Assembly (NCBI GenBank): GCA_965368515.1
Contig: CBDUNF010000040.1
Location: forward strand, 1 to 20,606
Direction of reading: 5' to 3'
DNA from: JAAETI01 sp965368515
GTDB lineage: Bacteria; Actinomycetota; Acidimicrobiia; Spongiisociales; UBA5794
DNA length: 20,606 nt
Part shown: positions 15,055-20,606 of the stretch, in pieces
Numbering within the stretch: the stretch's first letter is position 1
Layout: each line of letters begins with the position of its first letter
The notes under the pieces: generated by a model
The model's database searches: none
What the model was told of the DNA's origin: nothing
The model's input: the letters and a program-made list of their open reading frames with translations, nothing else
Made by a program: the position numbers and the translations under genes

Positions 15055-16169
15055 TGCTGAAGCAAGAGATGGCGCGTCTCGCCAAGGGTCTCCTTTCCGA
15101 GCCGGTAGACGGCGCCCCCCCAGCCGAGTTCACCATCAACCCGGAATCTGGGGAGGATGCGGCTGCGGTGCTCCGGTTCGCTGCCGAGCACAAGATGCGG
15201 GTTCTGTTTTGGGGGGCCGGTACCAACCAAAGCATCGGTTATCGGGTTGAACCCGATGTCATCGTGACCACTCAACGACTGAACAAGGTCGTCGAGTGGC
15301 AGGAAGAGGACCTGACCATCGTGGTGCAGCCGGGGGTGTCGGTTGCCGACCTCGAGGCAGAACTAGCGCAACGCAACCAGACCGCGGTTCTACCCGAAAC
15401 TCCTGGCGCCGCGACCGTCGGTGGTGTTGTCGCGGCCGGCCAATCGGGGTGGCGGCGGCTCCGCTACGGACCAACCCGGGACCGGATGCTCGAGGTTCGC
15501 CTGGCTACCGGCGACGGTCGGCTGATCCGCGGGGGCGGGCGTTTGGTGAAGAACGTCACCGGATATGACCTGCCCCGTCTCGCGACTGGTTCGCTCGGGT
15601 CGCTTGGTCTGATAACGGAGGTTTGTCTCAAGTTGTGGCCGCAACCGGTAGAGCGGGCGACTGTCCGTGTTGCCGACCCAGAGCGGGCTCTTGCCGCTGC
15701 CTACCGACCATGGGCGCTCATCGAGACAAATACAGAGACTGCGCTGTACCTGGCGGGGACAACCGCCGAGATCGAAGCCCAAGCCGAGCGAGTTGGCGGT
15801 GACGTTACGGCCGGGCACCAATGGCCGGAGCCGTTGACGGGAGCAGCGGAACTCGATCTGCGAGTACCTGCGAGTGCGACCAGTGCTTGGGCCGGGGTTC
15901 TGGGGAAGGCGGGTGCTGTGTTCCAAGCGGCCCATGGTGTTGGTGCGATCAGATTCATCGCCGACAGTATCGATTCGAGTGACCTGGCGGAGTTCCGTGC
16001 GAAAGCCGAATCGATCGGCGGCGGGTTAGTTGTTGTGAAAGCACCGTCCGACTTCGGACTCGACCCATGGGGCTCTCCTCCCCAGTCGGTGGATCTGCAG
16101 AGGCGGGTCAAAAGAGCTTTCGACCCAGTCGGCATCGCCAACCCCGGCATCTTGCCCGGGGGTATCTGA
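15054..16169 (+). CDS. glcE: Glycolate oxidase subunit GlcE (FAD-binding)
   Basis: The second flavin-binding subunit of glycolate oxidase, 371 residues. It has one FAD_binding_4 domain: FTINPESGEDAAAVLRFA (about 26-43), VLFWGAGTNQSIG (about 50-62), VVQPGVSVADLEAEL (about 90-104), the LPETPGAATVGGVVAAGQSG phosphate-binding stretch (about 113-132) and VKNVTGYDLPRLATGSLGSLG (about 165-185). The C-terminal half is shorter and less conserved than in GlcD, as expected for GlcE. I chose ATG 15054, which shares one base with the glcD stop and is preceded by GGAGGGGG; GTG 15051 is an equally placed alternative. It shares one base with glcF at its stop. It works in the complex with GlcD and GlcF. Confidence 0.93.
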   Translation: MLKQEMARLAKGLLSEPVDGAPPAEFTINPESGEDAAAVLRFAAEHKMRVLFWGAGTNQSIGYRVEPDVIVTTQRLNKVVEWQEEDLTIVVQPGVSVADLEAELAQRNQTAVLPETPGAATVGGVVAAGQSGWRRLRYGPTRDRMLEVRLATGDGRLIRGGGRLVKNVTGYDLPRLATGSLGSLGLITEVCLKLWPQPVERATVRVADPERALAAAYRPWALIETNTETALYLAGTTAEIEAQAERVGGDVTAGHQWPEPLTGAAELDLRVPASATSAWAGVLGKAGAVFQAAHGVGAIRFIADSIDSSDLAEFRAKAESIGGGLVVVKAPSDFGLDPWGSPPQSVDLQRRVKRAFDPVGIANPGILPGGI

Positions 16170-17362
16170 TGATCCCGAGCGAAGCCCAACTCGACACGTG
16201 CGTGACTTGCGGACTCTGTCTGCCTCATTGCCCTACTTTCCGTCTCACCGGAGACGAGGTTGCTTCACCCCGAGGCCGTTTGGCTGCAATGGGTGCGATT
16301 GCCACCGGGCAGCTGCCCAGTGATGAGACCTATGCCGACATGATGTCTTTCTGTCTGCAGTGCCGTGCTTGCGAGGCCGCCTGCCCGTCCCTTGTTCCCT
16401 TCGGTCACATGATGGCCGGGGCGAGGGAGCAGCTTGCTAAGGACCAGCCGACGGTCGGCGGGCGAGCCCGTCGATTCATGGTCGGCCGACTACTGAACAT
16501 GAAGTGGCTGTTGGCTCTCACCACCAGCGCGATCGGGCTGCTTCAGAAGTTGCGCATCATCAGCCTTCTCCCGGAGAGACTCCGCTTAGCGAGGGGCCTG
16601 CGCCCGCAGCGGGTGTTCCCGCACACTGTGGTTGGAGTCCACGACCACACGCCGGCGGTGCCGGCTGGTTCAGTCGCCCTCCTCGCCGGCTGCATCATGG
16701 ATGAGTGGTTTCCGGCCGTCCACGATGCCACCCGCGGCGTCCTCCAGATGGCGGGCTTTCAGGTCGACAGTCCAAACGGTCAGCAATGCTGCGGGGCCTT
16801 AGCCGCGCACGAGGGTGCAGCCGACGATGCCCGCCGGATGGCGAAGAGGAACACTGAAGCGTTTGCCGGCTACGACTACGTTGTGGCCGATGCTGCCGGT
16901 TGCTCGGCTCACCTGAAGGAGTACGAGGAATGGGCAGACGGGGGTGGCTCGGTCGCCGAGCGCACTCGCGATGTGACCGAGATCGTGGCAAAGTTGATTA
17001 GTGAGGGACGGCTCCCTTCGATACCCGAAGGACGCGGCCAGGTGGCCATCCAGGACCCGTGTCACCTGCGCCACGTGCAGCGCATCGTCGATGCCCCGCG
17101 AGCGATCGTACGCGCAGCCGGCTACACGCCGATCGAGGTCGATCCCGACGGTCTGTGCTGTGGTGCTGCCGGTCTCTACATGGTGTACGAACACGAAGCC
17201 GCTGCAGACCTTGGCGAGAAGAAGGCTGCCCAGATCCGGGGGACGGGCGTGACCACCGTCGTCTCAGCCAACCCCGGCTGCGAGATCCAGCTTCGAGCCC
17301 ACCTCGGTGACGACTATCGGGTCATCCACCCGATCGAGCTCTATTGGGAGTCCCTCAATTAG
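16169..17362 (+). CDS. glcF: Glycolate oxidase iron-sulfur subunit GlcF
   Basis: The electron-transfer subunit of glycolate oxidase, 397 residues. Two 4Fe-4S motifs are complete: Cys 11, 14, 17, 21 (CVTCGLCLPHCP) and Cys 62, 65, 68, 72 (CLQCRACEAACP). Two CCG-type cysteine-rich domains follow, with LLAGCIMDEWFP (about 171-182) and QQCCGALAAHEG (about 205-216), then DPCHLRHVQ (about 296-304) and GLCCGAAGLY (about 328-337). These domains pass electrons from the flavin subunits toward membrane quinones. The ATG shares one base with the glcE stop (TGATG), with a GGGGG stretch upstream; the frame before it is inside glcE. The stop overlaps that of the convergent GNAT gene by 4 bp. All cysteines expected for function are present. 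Confidence 0.94.
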   Translation: MIPSEAQLDTCVTCGLCLPHCPTFRLTGDEVASPRGRLAAMGAIATGQLPSDETYADMMSFCLQCRACEAACPSLVPFGHMMAGAREQLAKDQPTVGGRARRFMVGRLLNMKWLLALTTSAIGLLQKLRIISLLPERLRLARGLRPQRVFPHTVVGVHDHTPAVPAGSVALLAGCIMDEWFPAVHDATRGVLQMAGFQVDSPNGQQCCGALAAHEGAADDARRMAKRNTEAFAGYDYVVADAAGCSAHLKEYEEWADGGGSVAERTRDVTEIVAKLISEGRLPSIPEGRGQVAIQDPCHLRHVQRIVDAPRAIVRAAGYTPIEVDPDGLCCGAAGLYMVYEHEAAADLGEKKAAQIRGTGVTTVVSANPGCEIQLRAHLGDDYRVIHPIELYWESLN

Positions 17363-18228
17363 AGGGCACGTTCGTAGATGAACATCTGGTGGAGCTCACA
17401 GCCAACCCGCTGGAGCGCAGCGGTGACCCAGTCGACATCTGGAACGGTTACCCGGAGGACGTCGGCGCGCTGTTCGAAGGCGTGATCGACGATCGAGCGC
17501 ATCATGTCGTCGATATCGTCGGGTCCGCAATCCAACCACTCAACGTAGAGAGCCTCGCCATCGCGACGGGTAACGACCCACCCTCCCTGAGACGACCAGA
17601 GCGCACCTCGCTTACCGGCCTGGATCAGGTGATCGGTCGTCAACTGCGCCCAGCGCCAACCGTCGACGTGGAGGCCCCGGGCGGGACCGACCAGCGGTCC
17701 TGATCGCCAGGAAACCCACGCCGGCACTGCCTCTGAGGAGTGGGCCAATCCGAGCTTCCGACGAGCTTTGGCTCGTTGGCCACCATTGGTAGGTGCAACC
17801 GGCTCTTCGCTGGCGATCGCCCGGCGTCCGACGATCCAGTTGCCCGATCGGCGGAACCCGGTCTTCTCCACCTGTCGTTGCGCTGGCTCGTTCCATCCCT
17901 CGGTGAGCAGCCTGGCAACGCGTGCTCCCCGTTCGGTCGCCCATGTCACCAATGACTCTCCGAATGCCGAGGCGAGCCCACGCCGACGCCATTGCTCGCT
18001 GACCCGCGCTCCCTGGAGCCACAGCTCGGTGCCACTGATCATCAAGCCCCGCCCGAGCGCAACCGGTTGGTCGTTCTTGTCTGCGGCCACCATCACGCAA
18101 CCGTTCTCCGCCGCCATCCAATGAGGGAGCACTTCAGTGATGTAGTCACCCCACTCGAATGTGTCCGTAGTGAAGCCACCGATCGCGTCGGCGTCTTCCG
18201 GACGGGCTTGTCGGATTACGTAGTCCAT
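17359..18228 (-). CDS. GNAT family acetyltransferase with a C-terminal extension
   Basis: A 289-residue protein. The N-terminal half (1-135) is a GNAT domain: IRQARPEDADAI at the start, then the acetyl-CoA binding loop ARVSEQWRRRGLASAFGESL (about 74-93) with the RRxGLA core, then NEPAQRQVEKTGFRR (about 113-127), the usual GNAT ending. The C-terminal half (about 150-289) has no clear acetyl-CoA loop and may be a second, degenerate GNAT fold (LRVTVPDVDWVTAALQRVGC resembles a GNAT tail). The substrate is unknown. There is no ribosome binding site; TAGTCT seven nt before the ATG suggests a leaderless transcript. It lies 107 bp downstream of the fused E1 gene on the same strand, so it could also be read from that operon, and converges on glcF with overlapping stops. 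Confidence 0.85.
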   Translation of the reverse strand: MDYVIRQARPEDADAIGGFTTDTFEWGDYITEVLPHWMAAENGCVMVAADKNDQPVALGRGLMISGTELWLQGARVSEQWRRRGLASAFGESLVTWATERGARVARLLTEGWNEPAQRQVEKTGFRRSGNWIVGRRAIASEEPVAPTNGGQRAKARRKLGLAHSSEAVPAWVSWRSGPLVGPARGLHVDGWRWAQLTTDHLIQAGKRGALWSSQGGWVVTRRDGEALYVEWLDCGPDDIDDMMRSIVDHAFEQRADVLRVTVPDVDWVTAALQRVGCELHQMFIYERAL

Positions 18229-18235
18229 CGACGCG

Positions 18236-18241
18236 AGACTA
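18236..18241 (-). promoter_or_regulatory. Putative leaderless -10 box (TAGTCT) for the GNAT gene
   Basis: On the minus strand TAGTCT precedes the ATG at 18228 by 7 nt, and no Shine-Dalgarno site is present. A CTGACG hexamer about 15 nt further upstream partly fits a -35 box (TTGAC-like), making this the best-supported of the four such boxes in the window. Confidence 0.5.
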
Positions 18242-18335
18242 GATGGTGCGACGGTTCGTCAGTAGTCGGCGTCAGAGCGAAGTTCCTGCCAGCTCGAAAT
18301 GCCGGCCCCATAGTCAGCTCGATCGAGGCTGTTCC

Positions 18336-20363
18336 CTAGTACGCCGCTAGCGAACGAGCTTGCTCGACGATGCCCTCTACTGAGGGGAACACCTGCTCTT
18401 CAAGTGTCGATGAGTATGGGAACGACGGCACCTCCGGAGAGCAGTACCGGCGGATCGGGGCATCCAGCCAATCCAGCGCCTTCTCCGCGATTTGTGCGGC
18501 GATCTCGGCACCAAAGCCACCGAACTTGTTGTCTTCGTGCACGATCAGGACCTTGCCGTTGCGGCGGACGGCACGCTCGATAGACGGCCAATCGAGCGGG
18601 CGGATCGAGCGGAGGTCAAGCACCGCCGCTTCGATGTCCTCGTCCCGGAGCTTGTCGGACGCCTCTACTGCGAAGTGGGCCATGGTGCCGTAGGCGATGA
18701 TCGTGAGATCGTCGCCGGTCCGGCGCAGCGCCGCCTTACCGATCGGGACACGGTGCGGTCCTTCTGGTACAGGACCGGTAGCGAGGCGGTAGAGCTTCTT
18801 CGGCTCGAGGATCATCACTGGATCCGGATCCTCGACGGCCGACCAGAGCAGACCCTTGACGTCGGCCGGCGTCGAAGGAATGACCACCTTGAGACCGGGG
18901 ACGTGGGCGTAGAAGGCTTCGATCGATTGGGAGTGATAGAGCGAGCCGTGGATCCCGCCGCCGTATGGAGTCCTGATGACCAGTGGCGATGCCCACCGAC
19001 CATTGGTTCGATAGTGCAGTCGGGCGACCTCAGACACAATCTGGTCGAAAGCAGGGTGGATGAAGTCGGCGAACTGGATCTCGGCTATCGGACGACCGCC
19101 CGCTGCGCCGATGCCAATGCCCACCCCGATGATCAGGGCTTCCGCCAACGGCGTGTTGAAGCTTCGGTCAGCACCGAACTTGTCGGTCAACCCAACGGTG
19201 GCCTTGAAGACACCACCCTTGGGGTCGCCGACATCCTCGCCGAATATCGAAGCGTCGTCGTACTCCTCGAAGAGCTCGTGGAGGGTGGTGTTGATCGAGG
19301 TGATCATGTTCATGGTCTCGCCGACCGGTTCCGGTTCGACCTCAGTGGCCGGATCGTCTGGGACGATCGGGTTGGCATATACGTTGGATTCCCAGTCGAG
19401 AGCCTCGGGCGCCGCGTCGGCTTCCTTGACGGCATTGGCGACTTCCTCGGTAACCTCGCGTTCGATATCCACTTCTTGCTGTTCTCCGAGCAAGCGTGAC
19501 TCGACCAGGTACTGCTTGAGAACGAGGATTGGATCCTTGCGCCGCCAGAGCTCGACCTCTTCGGCGGACCGATAGACCTTGTCATCATCATCGGACGTGT
19601 GGGCGTAGTAGCGGTAGGTCTTGGCCTCGATCAGGGTCGGACCTTCACCCGACCGAGCCCGCTGCACGGCGGCGGTCATCACGCCGTATACGGCGAGCAC
19701 GTCGTTGCCGTCGATCTCGACGCCCGGCATTCCGTAGCCGACCGCACGCTCTGCAACCGTGCCGGCGATTTCTTCGCTACTCGGGGTCGAGATTGCATAG
19801 AGGTTGTTCTCGACGAGGAATATCACGGGGAGCTTGTGCACTCCGGCGAAGTTCATGGCTTCGTGCCAATCGCCTTCAGAGGTGGCGCCTTCACCGGACG
19901 AGACCATCACTACACCGTCAGAGCCGGTCGCCTTGAGACGATGGGCGATCCCGCACGCATGTGGGAATTGGGTAGCGATGACCGAGGAATGGGAGAAGAT
20001 GTTGAGATCCGGCTCGCTCCAGTGATTGGGCATCTGGCGTCCGGCATTGGCGGGATCGGAAGCCTTGGCGAACACGGCGAGGAAGAGATCCTTCACGGAG
20101 ATGCCCATCGCGAGGTTGAAGGCGACGTCGCGGTAGTAGGGGAGCGACCAGTCGCGTTCGGCGTCGAGCGCAAATGCGGCTCCCACCTGGGTTCCTTCGT
20201 GCCCGGCCACTGACACGACGAATGGCACACGGCCTTGGCGATTGAGAGCCCACACACGTTCATCGAGTTTGCGGGCGAGCAGCATCTTTCGGTACATGTC
20301 GATCAGCCGCTCCTCGGATAAGCCCAGGGCGTTGTGATCCCGTACGTTGTCTAGCTCCAACAT
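18336..20363 (-). CDS. Fused alpha/beta E1 component of a 2-oxoacid dehydrogenase (branched-chain type likely)
   Basis: A 675-residue fusion of the E1 alpha and beta subunits. The alpha part (about 1-330) has YYRDVAFNLAMG (about 76-87) and the thiamine diphosphate motif from GEGATSEGDWHEAMNFAGVH (about 157-176) to VENN (about 184-187). It also has the conserved HTSDDDDKVYRS loop (about 255-266). An acidic, proline-rich linker (about 330-350) joins it to the beta part, which has FGEDVGDPKGGVF (about 374-386), FADFIHPAFDQI (about 431-442) and YGGGIHGSLYHSQS. It decarboxylates a 2-oxoacid and transfers the acyl group to lipoyl-E2. The HTSDDDD loop and the leucine-dehydrogenase-like gene just upstream favour branched-chain 2-oxoacids over pyruvate. 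The start is fixed by AGGAGGAG. No E2 or E3 gene follows; the next gene is a GNAT protein. Confidence 0.92.
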   Translation of the reverse strand: MLELDNVRDHNALGLSEERLIDMYRKMLLARKLDERVWALNRQGRVPFVVSVAGHEGTQVGAAFALDAERDWSLPYYRDVAFNLAMGISVKDLFLAVFAKASDPANAGRQMPNHWSEPDLNIFSHSSVIATQFPHACGIAHRLKATGSDGVVMVSSGEGATSEGDWHEAMNFAGVHKLPVIFLVENNLYAISTPSSEEIAGTVAERAVGYGMPGVEIDGNDVLAVYGVMTAAVQRARSGEGPTLIEAKTYRYYAHTSDDDDKVYRSAEEVELWRRKDPILVLKQYLVESRLLGEQQEVDIEREVTEEVANAVKEADAAPEALDWESNVYANPIVPDDPATEVEPEPVGETMNMITSINTTLHELFEEYDDASIFGEDVGDPKGGVFKATVGLTDKFGADRSFNTPLAEALIIGVGIGIGAAGGRPIAEIQFADFIHPAFDQIVSEVARLHYRTNGRWASPLVIRTPYGGGIHGSLYHSQSIEAFYAHVPGLKVVIPSTPADVKGLLWSAVEDPDPVMILEPKKLYRLATGPVPEGPHRVPIGKAALRRTGDDLTIIAYGTMAHFAVEASDKLRDEDIEAAVLDLRSIRPLDWPSIERAVRRNGKVLIVHEDNKFGGFGAEIAAQIAEKALDWLDAPIRRYCSPEVPSFPYSSTLEEQVFPSVEGIVEQARSLAAY

Positions 20364-20367
20364 GTGT

Positions 20368-20375
20368 CTCCTCCT
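20368..20375 (-). promoter_or_regulatory. Ribosome binding site of the E1 gene overlapping the upstream stop
   Basis: On the minus strand the run TAGGAGGAG joins the stop codon of the amino acid dehydrogenase gene (TAG) to a perfect AGGAGGAG, 4 nt before the E1 ATG. Ribosomes finishing the upstream gene would be on this site, so the two genes are probably translationally coupled. Confidence 0.8.
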
Positions 20376-20606
20376 AGGACGCGTGGCCGCGCCGCTTCAG
20401 ATTGATGCTGCCGATGCTTTCGATTCGCTCTTTGGCGACCTCGATTGCGGCGGCGTTCGGATTGATCCGTCGCTCCTTCGCAGCATCGAGAACCTGAGTT
20501 GTGTTGTGGTGGATGCGGTCGATGGCCGCCGCAGCCCGTCTCCAGTCGTAGCCGTGGAATTCGTTGGCGATGTTGATGATTCCGCCGGCGTTGGCAACAA
20601 AGTCCG
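20374..20606 (-). CDS. 3' end of a leucine/valine-type amino acid dehydrogenase (partial)
   Basis: The last 76 residues of a gene that runs off the right edge on the minus strand. The opening DFVANAGGIINIANEFHGYD matches the conserved C-terminal segment of Glu/Leu/Phe/Val dehydrogenases, leucine dehydrogenase type (compare the family's DYVINAGGLINV). The following helices (AIDRIHHNTTQVLDAAKE, then NAAAIEVAKERI) match the family's ending. Such enzymes convert branched-chain amino acids to 2-oxoacids with NAD and release ammonia. The gene ends 10 nt before the fused E1 gene, which would use those 2-oxoacids, so the pair forms a branched-chain amino acid breakdown unit. The N-terminal catalytic lysine region is outside the window, so valine versus leucine preference cannot be judged. 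Confidence 0.85.
   Translation of the reverse strand, partial: DFVANAGGIINIANEFHGYDWRRAAAAIDRIHHNTTQVLDAAKERRINPNAAAIEVAKERIESIGSINLKRRGHAS

Noticed and set aside
16067..16168. N-terminal extension of GlcF inside glcE
   Set aside because: The ATG at 16169 gives the standard GlcF start just before the first 4Fe-4S motif; upstream residues are glcE read in another frame.
18316..18330. Near-palindrome AGCTCGATCGAGGCT as terminator after the E1 gene
   Set aside because: It has no loop and no T-run on the minus strand, so it does not look like an intrinsic terminator.
18492..19499. 335-residue plus-strand open frame across the E1 gene
   Set aside because: The minus-strand E1 fusion has all its motifs, and the plus-strand reading is its mirror in another frame with no recognisable domain.

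Overview
This GC-rich window reads as a densely packed chromosomal segment of a high-GC Gram-positive bacterium, most likely an actinobacterium. An Acidimicrobiia-like lineage is possible but cannot be proved from sequence alone. The signs are strong G/C bias at third codon positions, frequent GTG starts, very short intergenic gaps, and several genes that lack a Shine-Dalgarno site but carry a TANNNT box 6-8 nt before the start codon, as in leaderless actinobacterial transcripts. There are no tRNA or rRNA genes, insertion sequences or CRISPR arrays, and no gap between genes exceeds about 170 bp.

Layout, left to right. (1) 1-2922: the 3' end of an unassigned gene, a RarD-type permease, an ABC-F ATPase, and a small Nfu_N-domain protein on the minus strand. 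(2) 2956-6434: a translationally coupled two-gene hydantoinase/oxoprolinase-type operon (hyuA-hyuB). (3) 6605-13611: a cell-envelope glycan region. One plus-strand operon holds a membrane-anchored GT2 glycosyltransferase, a GT4 glycosyltransferase, an HprK-like P-loop kinase and a polysaccharide flippase. It is followed by a minus-strand DUF354 GT-B-like protein and a divergent multi-pass GT-C-like membrane protein. (4) 13633-17362: a complete glycolate oxidase operon, glcD-glcE-glcF. (5) 17359-20606, minus strand: a GNAT acetyltransferase, a fused alpha/beta E1 component of a 2-oxoacid dehydrogenase, and the 3' end of a leucine/valine-type amino acid dehydrogenase. The last two form a short branched-chain amino acid degradation unit.

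How the genes fit together. The glycan genes have the logic of a lipid-linked polymer pathway: sugars are added on the inner membrane face by GT2 and GT4, the product is flipped by the Wzx-like protein, and a GT-C-type enzyme may act outside. The HprK-like kinase is the odd member, and its target is unknown. GlcDEF would oxidise glycolate to glyoxylate and pass electrons to the membrane. LeuDH plus E1 would deaminate branched-chain amino acids and start oxidative decarboxylation of the 2-oxoacids; E2 and E3 are not in the window.

The most distinctive features are the HprK-like kinase inside a glycan operon, four probable leaderless promoters with closely similar -10 boxes, and the fact that all three convergent gene pairs overlap by exactly four bases at their stop codons. 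No clearly unprecedented multi-gene system is visible. The best candidate for something undescribed is the kinase-containing glycan locus.
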